Shown: positions 1 through 9,137, numbered from the stretch's first letter. The stretch: 64,000 nt of DNA from Zoogloea dura (GCF_012927165.1 NZ_JABBGA010000021.1:1-64000); one strand, 5' to 3'. Numbers and translations: made by a program. The notes: generated by a model from the sequence alone, not told the origin.

Positions 1-308
1 GCGGGGGTCAGGTCGATCATCAGCACGCCCAGTTCATTGAGCTTGCGGCTGTTCTCGGCGTGCACGTAGGCGCTGGTGGCGTCGAAGGCGATCTGCACGC
101 CGTCGGCCAGCACATGGGGCAAGAGCCCGTCCACGCCCTCGGCGGTGGTCTTGAGGCCCATCTCGCGGGCCCGCTTGAGGCCGTCCGATTCCGGGTCGAT
201 GCCCACCATCCACACCGGCTCCAGCACCGGGCTGCGCTGCAGTTTGGCCAGCAGGTCGGTGCCGATGTTGCCCGGGCCGATCAGGGCGCATTTGATCTTT
301 TTCGTCAT
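1..308 (-). CDS. mhpF: acetaldehyde dehydrogenase (acetylating), 3'-truncated by window edge
   Basis: The first 102 residues are visible and the rest runs off the left edge. The N-terminus [16 protein letters not shown] carries a Rossmann GxGxxG motif. The following segments ([28 protein letters not shown]) match the MhpF/DmpF/BphJ family, which oxidises acetaldehyde to acetyl-CoA with NAD and CoA at the end of meta-cleavage pathways, usually channelled from 4-hydroxy-2-oxovalerate aldolase. The start is ATG at 308 with GAGAGAG just upstream. The gene is divergent from the amidase at 620. A matching pathway enzyme, 2-oxopent-4-enoate hydratase, lies alone at 21039-21836. The family call is firm; the substrate of the upstream pathway is unknown. 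Confidence 0.88.
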   Translation of the reverse strand, partial: MTKKIKCALIGPGNIGTDLLAKLQRSPVLEPVWMVGIDPESDGLKRAREMGLKTTAEGVDGLLPHVLADGVQIAFDATSAYVHAENSRKLNELGVLMIDLTP

Positions 309-619
309 GGCTCTCTCTGGGTTGTGGGATGCAGGACGCGCGACGAAGCGGGGAGGGAGGGGACCAGGAGAGGATCCCCCGACTTCGTCGCGCGACTGCA
401 ATCTTTGTTGGTGTTTTGAGTTGAATTTAGTCTAAAAGTAAATTGACTTTAAATCAAACGAGAAGGAAACTTCAATCGCCAAACGAGCTTTGACTCGGGG
501 CGAGGTCGGCGGAAATGTCCATCTGCAACAGGCTGGACGTGCCGCCTTCCCGGCCGGACAGACCCCTTCCCGGTGAGGCCCAGGGCCGCACCCAACCCGT
601 AACAGGAGAGTGATTGCAG
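309..619. promoter_or_regulatory. divergent intergenic region with AT-rich inverted repeats
   Basis: This is 311 bp between two divergent genes, with no ORF I would defend. Bases 407-470 are strikingly AT-rich for this genome. They contain AAAGT-N6-ACTTT (435-450) inside a larger imperfect inverted repeat (TTGAATTTAGTC at 421-432 against GACTTTAAATCAA at 445-457). TTGACT at 443-448 could be a -35 for the amidase, but the matching -10 (GAAACT) is poor. The repeats could be an operator for a transcription factor controlling both genes. This is inference only. Confidence 0.35.
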
Positions 620-1921
620 ATGGACAATCTGGTCAGCATCAGCGCGTCGGAAGCAGCCCGGCGCATTGCCAAGGGAGCGCTCAGCTCGGTCCGCTATACC
701 GAGGCCCTGCTTGCCCGCATCGCCGAACGCGAAGCCGCCGTCGGTGCCTGGATCCATCTGGATCCGTCGGCCGCCCTGGCCCAGGCGCGCGCCGCGGATG
801 CGCGGCCGCCGGTCGGCCCCCTGCACGGCGTGGCAGTCGGCTTGAAGGACATCATCGACACCGCCGACATGCCCACCGCCTATGGCTCGCCGATCTACGC
901 CGGGCACCGGCCGGGCAAGGACGCACCTTCCGTGGCCCAGCTGCGGGCTGCCGGGGCGGTGATCCTGGGCAAGACGGTGACCGCCGAATTTGCCACCTAC
1001 CACCCGGGCAAGACCGCCAACCCCCACAACCTGGCCCATACGCCGGGCGGCTCTTCCAGCGGTTCGGCGGCTGCGGTGGCCGACTATCACGTGGCCCTGA
1101 GCCTCGGCACCCAGACGGCCGGCTCCATCATCCGGCCAGCCAGCTTCAACGGGATCATCGGCTACAAGCCGACCTTCGACGATTTCAACTATGGCGGCCT
1201 GCACGCCCTGGCGCCGTCCCTCGACACCCTGGGCGTGTTCGTGCGCCATTTCGAGGACTTGTCCCTGTCCCGCCAGGTGATGTCGCGCAGCCAGCCGGTC
1301 CGGGCACCCTCCGCGCCGATGGCCGCCGCTCCTCGCATCGGGGTGTGCCGCACGCCGATGTGGGACAAGGCCGACGCCGACATGCAGGAGGCCTTCCTGC
1401 GCACCGTGGACCGCCTCGGCAAGGCGGGCGCGGCCCTGGTGGAGATCGAGCTGCCCCCGTCCTTCACCGCCCTGATCGAAGCCCAGACCCTGATCTTCAT
1501 GGCCGAGGGCGCCCGCCACCTGGAGCGGGAATGGCGTGAACAGCCGGCGCTGCTGAGCCCGGAGCTGCGTGCCCTGCTGGAAAAGGGCCGCGCCTGTTCC
1601 GACGCCGCGGTGGCCGAAGCCCAGGCCCTGGCCGTGCGTTGCCGCGCCGAGCTGGCCGACATCCTGCGCGAGGTGGATGCCCTGATCGCGCCGGCGGCCA
1701 TCGGTGAGGCTCCCCAGGGGCTGGCCGCCACCGGCGACCCCTTGTTCAGCCGTATCTGGACCTTCCTGCACGTGCCCTGCATCAGCTATCCGGTGGGCCG
1801 CGGCGACCAGGGCTTGCCCCTCGGTGTGCAGGCCATCGGCGCCCACGCTGACGATGACCGGCTGATCGGCACCGCCTGGTGGATGGCCGAGCAGTCGGCC
1901 GAATGGACTCCGGTTTCCTGA
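620..1921 (+). CDS. amidase-signature family hydrolase
   Basis: A 433-aa amidase-signature protein (GatA / fatty-acid amide hydrolase superfamily) that hydrolyses C-N amide bonds; the substrate is not predictable. The Ser-cisSer-Lys triad can be assigned as Lys76 (VGLKDI), cis-Ser145 (GGSSSGSAAAVA) and nucleophile Ser169 (GTQTAGSII). The motif around Ser169 is divergent: the usual GTDTGGS Asp and second Gly are Gln and Ala. ATG 620 is preferred over TTG 614 because AGGAGAG (604-610) is 9 nt from the ATG. An M20-type protein follows 26 nt later, so the two probably form an operon for an amide or N-acyl compound. The operon is divergent from an acetaldehyde dehydrogenase. Confidence 0.85.
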   Translation: MDNLVSISASEAARRIAKGALSSVRYTEALLARIAEREAAVGAWIHLDPSAALAQARAADARPPVGPLHGVAVGLKDIIDTADMPTAYGSPIYAGHRPGKDAPSVAQLRAAGAVILGKTVTAEFATYHPGKTANPHNLAHTPGGSSSGSAAAVADYHVALSLGTQTAGSIIRPASFNGIIGYKPTFDDFNYGGLHALAPSLDTLGVFVRHFEDLSLSRQVMSRSQPVRAPSAPMAAAPRIGVCRTPMWDKADADMQEAFLRTVDRLGKAGAALVEIELPPSFTALIEAQTLIFMAEGARHLEREWREQPALLSPELRALLEKGRACSDAAVAEAQALAVRCRAELADILREVDALIAPAAIGEAPQGLAATGDPLFSRIWTFLHVPCISYPVGRGDQGLPLGVQAIGAHADDDRLIGTAWWMAEQSAEWTPVS

Positions 1922-1947
1922 GCACCTGACCTCGAAAGGATATGAAC

Positions 1948-3282
1948 ATGGCTACCCCCCACAAGGAATTCGACGCCCGGCAGAAGGCCTGGTACGAGGC
2001 CGCCTGTGCCCGCATCGACGCGGCCCGCCTGCAGCAGCTCAACATGCAGCTGGTGGACATCCACAGCCCTACCGGCGCAGAGCGCCCGGCCAGCGAATTC
2101 ATGGCCGACTACATGAGCCGCATGGGGCTCAAGGCGACCTATCAGCCGGTCAATCCGATCACCGGCAATGCCTACGGCCGGCTGGCCGGCGACGGCAGCG
2201 GCCCGGCCCTGATGCTCTACGCGCCCATCGACACCCACATCGAGGCCATCCCCGAGCACGACATCCCCTGGGTCGGCCCCGAACTGCGCGACGACATGCT
2301 GCCCAAGGCCCAGGCCCGCGGCGAGACCGTGATCGGCCTCGGCGCCTCCAACCCGAAGGGGATGGTCGCCGCCCTCACCGAGGCCGTGCACGCGGTGCGC
2401 GACGCCGGCATTCCCCTCAAGGGTGACCTGGTGCTGGCCTTTGCCGGCGGCGGCATGCCGGTGGTGGTGCCCGAGCGCAGCCACTACGGGCTGTCCAGCG
2501 GCGTCAGCCACATGATGATGAACGGCGTCACCGCCGACTTCGGGATCATCCTCAAGCCGTGGAACGAGGTCTACTACGAGCACCCGGGCATGTGCTGGTT
2601 CAAGGTCACGGTGAAGGGTTCGCTGGGCTATTCCGGCATTCCACGCGGTACCCCGGGCTTCCGCAGCTCCATCGTGCCGGCCGCCCGCTTGATCCTCGAG
2701 CTGGAGGCCTGGCTGCCCGAATACACCCGTCGCCACACTTCCGACCAGATCGCTCCGGAAGGCTGGATCGCCGCCGTGCGTTCGGGCTGGCCGGAGCGTC
2801 CGGCCTTTCCGTCGGCGGCCACCGAGATCTACCTGGACATGCGCACCAACCCCCAGCAGAGCACCGCTTCGGTGGAGGCGGAGTTTGGTGCCGTGATGCG
2901 CGACATCATCAGCCGCTACCCGGAGATCGACGCCGAGTGGGAGATGACCGCCGCCGTGCCGGGCTCCCGCACCGATCCTTCCAACTGGATCATCCGCAGC
3001 GCGGAGCGGGCCTGGAGCGAGACCCACGGCGGCCAGCCCTACCCGGGCGCGCCCAAGCTCTCCGGCCAGACCGACGCCGCTGCCATCTGCAAGCTCGGCC
3101 TGCCCCTGGTGCGGGTCGGCTACCCGTGGATCGGCGACAAGGACATGCCGGAGGAGTTCACCGACGGCCTGGGCGGCATGGGCGTCAGCCACATCCCCGA
3201 CCTGATCGAGCCGATCAAGGCCTTGATCTATTCCATCATCGACACCTGCACCCGCAGCCGGGAGGAGGTGGGCCTGGGCTGA
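1948..3282 (+). CDS. M20-family (ArgE/DapE/CPG2-like) protein with degenerate metal site
   Basis: A 444-aa protein with the overall M20 layout, including a dimerisation-type insert (GMCWFKVTVKGSLGYSG) and the C-terminal SGQTDAAAICKLGLP segment typical of dinuclear zinc peptidases and deacylases. Key canonical positions differ. The first metal motif HxD reads PID (Pro93-Asp95), the bridging-Asp motif GxGASDxKG reads GLGASNPKG (Asn135), and the Glu-Glu pair is replaced by a glycine run (167-169). It may therefore use another metal arrangement or be catalytically altered. ATG 1948 sits 7 nt after GAAAGGA (1934-1940); ATG 1942 is only 1 nt away from it. Partner of the upstream amidase. Confidence 0.75.
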   Translation: MATPHKEFDARQKAWYEAACARIDAARLQQLNMQLVDIHSPTGAERPASEFMADYMSRMGLKATYQPVNPITGNAYGRLAGDGSGPALMLYAPIDTHIEAIPEHDIPWVGPELRDDMLPKAQARGETVIGLGASNPKGMVAALTEAVHAVRDAGIPLKGDLVLAFAGGGMPVVVPERSHYGLSSGVSHMMMNGVTADFGIILKPWNEVYYEHPGMCWFKVTVKGSLGYSGIPRGTPGFRSSIVPAARLILELEAWLPEYTRRHTSDQIAPEGWIAAVRSGWPERPAFPSAATEIYLDMRTNPQQSTASVEAEFGAVMRDIISRYPEIDAEWEMTAAVPGSRTDPSNWIIRSAERAWSETHGGQPYPGAPKLSGQTDAAAICKLGLPLVRVGYPWIGDKDMPEEFTDGLGGMGVSHIPDLIEPIKALIYSIIDTCTRSREEVGLG

Positions 3283-3292
3283 GGCTCCGCGC

Positions 3293-4465
3293 CTAGCGCT
3301 CCGCCACCACCATCAGGTTGCGGGGCGTCAGGCTGCGTTCGCAGAAGGTGCCGAGGCGGGCCTGGAAGCCGGCTTCTTCCAGGCCCAGCGCCACGTCCAG
3401 GGCGAGCCAGATCTCCAGCGGGCGGCGGAAGGCGTGGCGGACCAGTTCCAGGCGGCGGACTTCGCCACGGCGCTGTTCGCCGGTGGCGAGCCAGTGGGCT
3501 CCGTCGATCCCGGCGCCCACTGCCAGCCCTTCGCGCTCGGCCAGGCGCAGGCAGTATTGCGTGAAATCGCCCGACAGCCAGCTGGCGGGCACCGGCTTGA
3601 AGGGGCGGATGGCCTCGCCCAGCATGGCGTTGCGCAGGGCCACGAAGCCGAGCTTCCAGGCCTGGTCGCGGGCCAGCCGTTCACGGATTCGGCGCACGGC
3701 GGTAACGGTTTCGGTGACGGCCAGGCGCAGGGTATTGCCGTCGAGTGACAGATCGGCGTCCCGGTTGAGGGGGCGGTAGCCGTCCTGGGCGCCACGGTAA
3801 TAGCAGCAGGGGGCGAGGCGGTAGGCGTGGGCTTCGTCCTCGGCGGCGTTGCGCACCAGGGTCCGGTGCAGTTCGCCACAGGCGTGCAGGGCCAGCACGC
3901 TGCGGCCCCGCAGCAGCGGGCGGGAGGCGGGGGCCAGGGCGTCGGCGCACACCACGGCCTGCTCGATGCCGGCCCGCCGGGCCAGGTGGAGTGCATCCTC
4001 GCAGAGGGTCGCGTCGATTTCCAGAGAGCTCACCGCTTGCTGGTCGCTGAAGGCCAGGCGCCGGCCCAGGTGCCCCTTGCCGGCACACCATTCCAGCAGC
4101 GGCGCCGACGAGGCTGGGGCGTGCCTGGCGAAGGCCTCGATCTGCAGGCGTTTGCGCTGGGGGATGCCCCAGTCGAACTGCGCGCAGGTGGGGGCCAGTT
4201 CGCGGGCGGGCAGGGCCGGCAACTTGCACAGCGCGGCGAGCCGCGCGGCATCCGGGAAATGGCGGGCCAGCCAGTCATACAGGGCTTCCGGGCTGTCGGC
4301 GAGGCTGGCCAGCGTGGCGTCGTCCAGCTGCAGGGCTGCTTCGGCCAGGCCCGGCCACTGCTCGCACCAGGCCGGCCGGCGCAGGTAGAAGGGGGAGGCC
4401 TGCCAGAGGTCCTGGTGAGTCTGCAGGCAGTCCTGCAGGTCGAGAAAGTGTTCGCGCAGAGTCAT
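3293..4465 (-). CDS. class I SAM-dependent methyltransferase (Methyltransf_32 / METTL25-GSTCD type)
   Basis: A 390-aa predicted cytoplasmic methyltransferase. Motif I reads LLEWCAGKGHLGRRLA (around residue 125). Later segments SVLALHACGELHRTLVRNA and LAPCCYYRG resemble the GKGHLG / LHxCGxL / CCY signature of the METTL25/GSTCD-like group, whose targets are poorly known; a protein or RNA substrate is possible. The start overlaps the stop of the upstream octaheme cytochrome gene by 4 nt (ATGA), so the two are co-transcribed and probably translationally coupled. That pairing is unusual because one product is periplasmic and the other cytoplasmic. It converges with the M20 gene, 10 nt between stops. 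Confidence 0.78.
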   Translation of the reverse strand: MTLREHFLDLQDCLQTHQDLWQASPFYLRRPAWCEQWPGLAEAALQLDDATLASLADSPEALYDWLARHFPDAARLAALCKLPALPARELAPTCAQFDWGIPQRKRLQIEAFARHAPASSAPLLEWCAGKGHLGRRLAFSDQQAVSSLEIDATLCEDALHLARRAGIEQAVVCADALAPASRPLLRGRSVLALHACGELHRTLVRNAAEDEAHAYRLAPCCYYRGAQDGYRPLNRDADLSLDGNTLRLAVTETVTAVRRIRERLARDQAWKLGFVALRNAMLGEAIRPFKPVPASWLSGDFTQYCLRLAEREGLAVGAGIDGAHWLATGEQRRGEVRRLELVRHAFRRPLEIWLALDVALGLEEAGFQARLGTFCERSLTPRNLMVVAER

Positions 4466-6684
4466 GGCCGTCGCCCCAGGGCGGGGTCGTCAGGGTTGAT
4501 GTCGGCGAGGCGGCGCAGGGTCGTCTCGGCCGCGGTGGTGTCGCCGGCCTGGCGCTGGTAGCCGGCGAGCGCCAGCAGCAGATCCCGTTCGCCGCGCTCG
4601 CGGGCGGCGTTCTCGAGGACCTGGATGGCTTCGTTCCGGCGTCCTGCATCGGCCAGCAGCGCGGCATGCAGATAGGCCGTGCGGCCGCTGGCCGACGGCA
4701 GGGGGGCGGCCCTGGTCAGCAGGGCCAGGGCGTCGGCCTTGCGTTGCTGGCGGATCAGGCCGAGGGCCAGAGCCTCGTGCAGGGCGGCCTCCTGGGGGAG
4801 GCGTTTGAGACCGTCGCGGAGCAAGGCTTCGGCGTCGCTCTCCCGCCCCTGGCGGCGCAGCAGATCGGCCAGGTTGATGATGCCGGCCAGGTAGGCCGGA
4901 TCGAGCCGGAGGGCCTGGCGCAGGGCCTGTTCGGCGCCACCGATGTCGCCCGTGGCTTCCAGCAGGGGCGCCAGGCCCAGCCAGGATTGCGGGAAGTCGG
5001 CGTTCTCCCGGGCTGCAGCCTCGGCCTCCCGGCGGGCCGCCAGCCAGGCTTCGCGCCGGGCCGGGGCCAGCTGGGGAAGGGCCGGGGCGAGGGCGCGGGC
5101 GGCTTCGATGCGCACGGCGCGCAGCGGGTCGGCGAGCAGTGGCTGCACCTCGCGCAGCGCCTCCCGCGGGGCGAGGGCCGCCACCGCGTGGATCGCGGCG
5201 ATGCGCAGCCTGCCATCCGGGTCGGCCAGGGCGGCAAGCGCCAGGCGGGCCGCAGCGGGGCCGGGGTAGGCGGCCAGTTCTTCCAGGGCTTCGGCCCTCA
5301 CGATGGGCGGCTGGGCGGCGTCGCCGGCGATCCGCTGCAGCCCGGCCGCGGCGCCGGGGCGCATGCCGCGGGCGGCGGCGAAGGCCTGGCCGTAGTGGTA
5401 TTCGGCGCGGCGGCCGTCGCCATACCAGCGCGCCACCGCCGCCGCGGCCCAGGCCGGGTCCTTGTCGGTGTGGCACAGGTTGCAGGCGTTGGGCGAGGCG
5501 GTCTCGGCCGACAGATCCGGGCGGGGGATGCGGAAGGCGTGGTCGAGCCGCGGGTCGACGCCCATGTAGCTGCGCTTGGGGGCGTGGCAGTCGACGCAGC
5601 TCACCGGCGTGTCGTGATGGTGGTGGGCCGGGCTGTCGTAGTCCTTGCGCTGCAGGCCGCGGGTGTCCACGTGGGGGCCGGCGGCGGGGCCGACCGGGTT
5701 GTGGCAGCCGGTGCACAGGGCGTTGCCGGCGGCCCGGGTCTTGCCCGAGTGGGCGTCGTGGCAGTCGGTACACACCAGCCCCCTGGCGTGCATGCGGCTC
5801 TGCTGCCAGGAGCCGAGGTTGAAGACTTCGTCGCGCTGCTGGCCATCATTGAAATAGCGCCCGGCGGGCAGCCCGACCGGCAGGGCGTGGTCGAGCAGGG
5901 GCTGGCCGACCGGGTAGGCGGAGGTCAGGGTGGCGCGCAGCACGTGGCAGTAGCCGCAGGCCTCGGTCTGGACCTGCCCGTTGCCGGCCCGCAGGTCGGC
6001 GGCGAAGCCCTTGTGGGGCGGGGCTTCGCCGCTGCGGCGGCCGCGGGCCCAGGCCAGGTGCCCGCCGGCGGGGCCGTGGCAGGCCTGGCAGGTCACGCCC
6101 TGGGCGGCGTAGGTGGTGGCGTAGCGGCCGCTGACCGGGTCGTAGTTCTTGCGCAGCCCGGTGCTGTGGCAGGCGGCGCACATGGCGTTCCAGTTCTGGG
6201 GCGGGCGGCTCCAGTGCAGCACGTCCCGGTAGTCGATGCGCTCGTCCGGGTGCAGGCTGTACCAGCGTTTGCCCTTGACGTCCCAGGCCGTGGTGAGGGC
6301 CTGCAGGCGTCCGCCGGGCAGGGCCACCAGGTATTGCTGCAGGGGTTCCAGGCCGAAGGTGTGGTGAACCTCGAAATCACGCCGGCGGCCGTCCGGTCCG
6401 TCGGTGTTAACAAAGAAGCGGCCGCCACGTCGGAAGAAGCGGGTGAGCTGGCCGTCCTGGCGGAAGCTGCCGCCATCGAACAAGCCCTTCACCGTGGCCG
6501 CCGTGGCGCTCTGCATGGCGCGGGCATGCTGGGAGCCGGCGTGGCTGCGCTGCTGGGCGGCGTGGCAGGCGGCGCAGCCGGCCTCATCCACCAGGCTGTG
6601 CTGCGCGGCGGGGGCCGGCACGGCGGACAGGATGTTCACGAACAGCGCGATGAGCAGGATGGCAAGAAAACGGCAGGCGGGCAT
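4462..6684 (-). CDS. octaheme c-type cytochrome with HEAT-like and TPR domains
   Basis: A 740-aa exported protein. A hydrophobic signal peptide (residues about 5-27, ending VPAPAA) is followed by eight CxxCH haem-binding motifs between about residues 37 and 415: CAACH, CAACH, CQACH, CGYCH, CTDCH, CTGCH, CVDCH and CNLCH. Next come alanine-rich HEAT-like repeats (about 440-540), then TPR-like repeats to the C-terminus (LGLAPLLEATGDIGGAEQAL and similar). The haem part resembles cytochrome c554-type multihaem domains used in periplasmic electron transfer. The repeats suggest a protein-docking or scaffolding role. No catalytic identity can be assigned. It overlaps the downstream methyltransferase by ATGA. 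Confidence 0.85.
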   Translation of the reverse strand: MPACRFLAILLIALFVNILSAVPAPAAQHSLVDEAGCAACHAAQQRSHAGSQHARAMQSATAATVKGLFDGGSFRQDGQLTRFFRRGGRFFVNTDGPDGRRRDFEVHHTFGLEPLQQYLVALPGGRLQALTTAWDVKGKRWYSLHPDERIDYRDVLHWSRPPQNWNAMCAACHSTGLRKNYDPVSGRYATTYAAQGVTCQACHGPAGGHLAWARGRRSGEAPPHKGFAADLRAGNGQVQTEACGYCHVLRATLTSAYPVGQPLLDHALPVGLPAGRYFNDGQQRDEVFNLGSWQQSRMHARGLVCTDCHDAHSGKTRAAGNALCTGCHNPVGPAAGPHVDTRGLQRKDYDSPAHHHHDTPVSCVDCHAPKRSYMGVDPRLDHAFRIPRPDLSAETASPNACNLCHTDKDPAWAAAAVARWYGDGRRAEYHYGQAFAAARGMRPGAAAGLQRIAGDAAQPPIVRAEALEELAAYPGPAAARLALAALADPDGRLRIAAIHAVAALAPREALREVQPLLADPLRAVRIEAARALAPALPQLAPARREAWLAARREAEAAARENADFPQSWLGLAPLLEATGDIGGAEQALRQALRLDPAYLAGIINLADLLRRQGRESDAEALLRDGLKRLPQEAALHEALALGLIRQQRKADALALLTRAAPLPSASGRTAYLHAALLADAGRRNEAIQVLENAARERGERDLLLALAGYQRQAGDTTAAETTLRRLADINPDDPALGRRP

Positions 6685-6861
6685 GGCTTCGATCCGGGAG
6701 CGTGCCGCGCATCCTACATGCGGCCACGCGGCAAGGGCAGGGGGCTTGCCGCCCGGGGGCGATCGGCATGGGCGGATCGGCGTCGGTGGGGGCGGCAGGG
6801 TGTCCGGATGTCCTATTCGTAATGCGTAAAAGTCGGTGGCCGGGTGCCGTCGGGGATGTGC

Positions 6862-6895
6862 ATTTGGGTTAAAATCGGTTAAATAAAATAACAGT
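6862..6895 (+). promoter_or_regulatory. AT-rich promoter candidate upstream of the fused binding protein
   Basis: Within the 263-bp divergent gap, bases 6868-6895 are AT-rich, with a GGTTAAA direct repeat (6867-6873 and 6877-6883) and TAAAAT at 6884-6889, a plausible -10. No good -35 lies at the right distance. Positional evidence only. Confidence 0.3.
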
Positions 6896-6947
6896 CATGT
6901 CGTTATGGTTATTTCGCACTCTTGCAGGAAAGGCGGAGATCGCTGAA

Positions 6948-9137
6948 ATGAGCAGGGTGTCCGCGAAATTGGCCGTTGTGCTGGGCGTTGCCGCCGCCGT
7001 GGTGCTCGCCTGCCTGTGGTGGCTGGCCGGGAGCGGCCCGGGCCGCCAGGGGCCCGGTGCGCCGGTCGAGCGCGCCGCGGCGCCTGTGCCGGTGGCCGAA
7101 GCGCGGCAGCTGCGGCTGGGGCTCAACATCGCGGCCGGGAGCGCCCTGCATGCCGCGGCGGAGCTCTTCGCCGAGCGCGTGGCCGAGCGCAGCAATGGCC
7201 GCCTGAAGATCACCGTGCACCCCGACCAGCAGCTCGGCAGTGACGACCAGATGCTGGAGATGGCGCGCAACGGCAGCCTCGACCTGGTGCTGACGCCGAC
7301 GGCCAAGCTCAGTTCGGCCGTGCCGGCGATGCAGTACGCCGATCTGCCCTTCTACTTCTCCAGCCGTGAAGAGCTCTACGCCATGCTGGATGGCGAGCCC
7401 GGCGAGCTGCTGCTGTCCAAGCTCGGCCGTATCGACCTGGTGGGCCTGACCTTCTGGGAGAACGGCTTCAAGCAGTTCACCGCCAATATGCCGATCCGCC
7501 GCCCGGAGGACTTCGCCCGGCTGCGCATCCGCACCATGAAGAGCCCACTGATCGCCGACCAGTTCGCGTCCCTGGGGGCCACGCCCATCCCGATCGACTT
7601 CCACGCCACCTACCAGGCCCTCAAGGACGGTGCGGTGGATGGCCAGGAGAACCCGCTGGTGGCCATCGTGGGCATGCGCTTCCACGAGGTCCAGAAGCAC
7701 CTCACCCTGTCCAACCACGCCTATCTGGCCTATGTCTTCTCGGTGAGCCGCAAGGTTTACGAGACCCTGTCGCCGGAAATGCGCGAGCTGATCCGCCAGA
7801 CGGCGCGTGAACTGACCCTCTGGGAGCGGCAGGAGACCGCCCGGCGGGAGGCCGACTTCATTGCCCGGATCCGTGAGGCCGGTGTCGAGATCCACACCCT
7901 CTCGGTGGACGAGCGGCGGCGCTTTGCCCAGGTCATGGCGCCGGTCGCCGACAAGTTCGGCTTCGAGGTGGGCTACGACCTGCTCGCCAAGACCGAGGAG
8001 CTGCGCTTCGCCCTGGCGGCCCGCGGCGGCGAGGCGAAAGGCCGGCAGCCCTGGGTGCTGGCTCTCGACGCCGACCTGTCGGCGCGCGGTGCGCAGGCAG
8101 GCGGGGCGATCTACCGGGGCGCCCAGATGGCCATCGACGACATCAACCGCAAGGGCGGCCTGCTCGGCGCGCCGCTGCGCCTGCTGGCCCGCGACCATGC
8201 CGCCAACCCCATGGCGGGGCGGCACAACCTCGAGCTCTTTGCGGCCATTCCGTCCGTGCTGGCGGTGATGGGGGGCATGCACAGCACCGTGGTGACCGAG
8301 GAACTCGACGACATCCACCGCCTGAAGATGCCTTATCTCGTGCCGTGGGCGGCGGCCCAGGGCATCACGCTGCATGAGCTTCGGCCGAGCTACACCTTCC
8401 GGGTCTCCATCAACGATACGCAGGTGGCGCCCTTCCTGCTGGAGCGGGCGCTGCGCAAGCACTCGCGGCTAGCCGTGCTCATCGAACAGTCGCCGTGGGG
8501 GCGCAGCAACGAAGCCGCGCTGCGGCCGCTCATCGAACGCCTGCCGGCTGGCAGCGTGGAGCTGGTGTGGTTCCAGGACGGCGACACGGGGGTCGATGCC
8601 ATCGTGGACGGGCTGGTCCGGGCCGGCCGCCAGGCCATCGTGTTCGTCGGCAACGGCATCGAGGCCGGCGTTGTCGTGCGGGCTCTGGCCCGCCAGGACA
8701 AGCCGATCCCGATGTTCGCCCACTGGGCCCTGGTCGGCGGCGATTTCTGGGGCGCCAACCAGGCCCGTCTCGAGAAGGTGGATCTGCGCTTCATCCAGTC
8801 GGTGGTGGAGGACGACGCGGCGCGGAACCGCGCCTTCGCCGCCTTCCTCGCCAGCTACCGGCAGCGCTACGGCCTGGGCGCCGGTGCGCCGGTGCCCTCG
8901 CTGATGGGCAGCGCCCATGCCTACGACGCGGTGCACCTGCTGGCCCAGGCGGTGCGGCGCGCCAACTCGCCAGACCGTGGGGCGATCCGCAGTGCGCTGG
9001 AGTCGGGACTCAGCCATGCCGGCGTGATGCGGGACTACCGCCCGGCCTTCACCCCGCAGCGCCATGACGCGCTGGATCGCAGCCAGCTGAGGCTGGCCCG
9101 TTTCGACGGGCGGGGCCGCATCGTGCCGGCGGACTGA
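6948..9137 (+). CDS. fused DctP-type (TRAP) and LivK-type (ABC) periplasmic binding protein, probable sensory input
   Basis: A 729-aa protein with two complete binding-protein domains. After a membrane-targeting N-terminus (residues 1-27; VLAC at 19-22 could be a lipobox, otherwise a signal anchor), residues about 52-350 are a DctP/TRAP domain. It has the conserved ligand-arginine motif LRIRT (Arg195) and the signature TYQALKDGAVDGQENP. Residues about 367-720 are a Peripla_BP_6/LivK-type domain (GAIYRGAQMAIDDINRKGG, VMGGMHSTVV). No TRAP permease (DctQM) or ABC permease/ATPase is nearby. The next gene, 3 bp on, is a hybrid histidine kinase, so sensing is more likely than transport. ATG 6948 has GGAG 9 nt upstream; an in-frame ATG at 6897 would only add an unlikely leader. 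Confidence 0.85.
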   Translation: MSRVSAKLAVVLGVAAAVVLACLWWLAGSGPGRQGPGAPVERAAAPVPVAEARQLRLGLNIAAGSALHAAAELFAERVAERSNGRLKITVHPDQQLGSDDQMLEMARNGSLDLVLTPTAKLSSAVPAMQYADLPFYFSSREELYAMLDGEPGELLLSKLGRIDLVGLTFWENGFKQFTANMPIRRPEDFARLRIRTMKSPLIADQFASLGATPIPIDFHATYQALKDGAVDGQENPLVAIVGMRFHEVQKHLTLSNHAYLAYVFSVSRKVYETLSPEMRELIRQTARELTLWERQETARREADFIARIREAGVEIHTLSVDERRRFAQVMAPVADKFGFEVGYDLLAKTEELRFALAARGGEAKGRQPWVLALDADLSARGAQAGGAIYRGAQMAIDDINRKGGLLGAPLRLLARDHAANPMAGRHNLELFAAIPSVLAVMGGMHSTVVTEELDDIHRLKMPYLVPWAAAQGITLHELRPSYTFRVSINDTQVAPFLLERALRKHSRLAVLIEQSPWGRSNEAALRPLIERLPAGSVELVWFQDGDTGVDAIVDGLVRAGRQAIVFVGNGIEAGVVVRALARQDKPIPMFAHWALVGGDFWGANQARLEKVDLRFIQSVVEDDAARNRAFAAFLASYRQRYGLGAGAPVPSLMGSAHAYDAVHLLAQAVRRANSPDRGAIRSALESGLSHAGVMRDYRPAFTPQRHDALDRSQLRLARFDGRGRIVPAD

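Noticed and set aside
4666-6822. 718-codon plus-strand ORF over the octaheme cytochrome gene
   Set aside because: The opposite strand has eight CxxCH motifs, a signal peptide and TPR repeats; the plus-strand reading is Gly/Ala-rich with no recognisable domain.
6897-6947. Longer N-terminus for the fused binding protein starting at ATG 6897
   Set aside because: The internal ATG 6948 has a good ribosome-binding site and gives a normal signal sequence; the extra 17 residues would push it inside.
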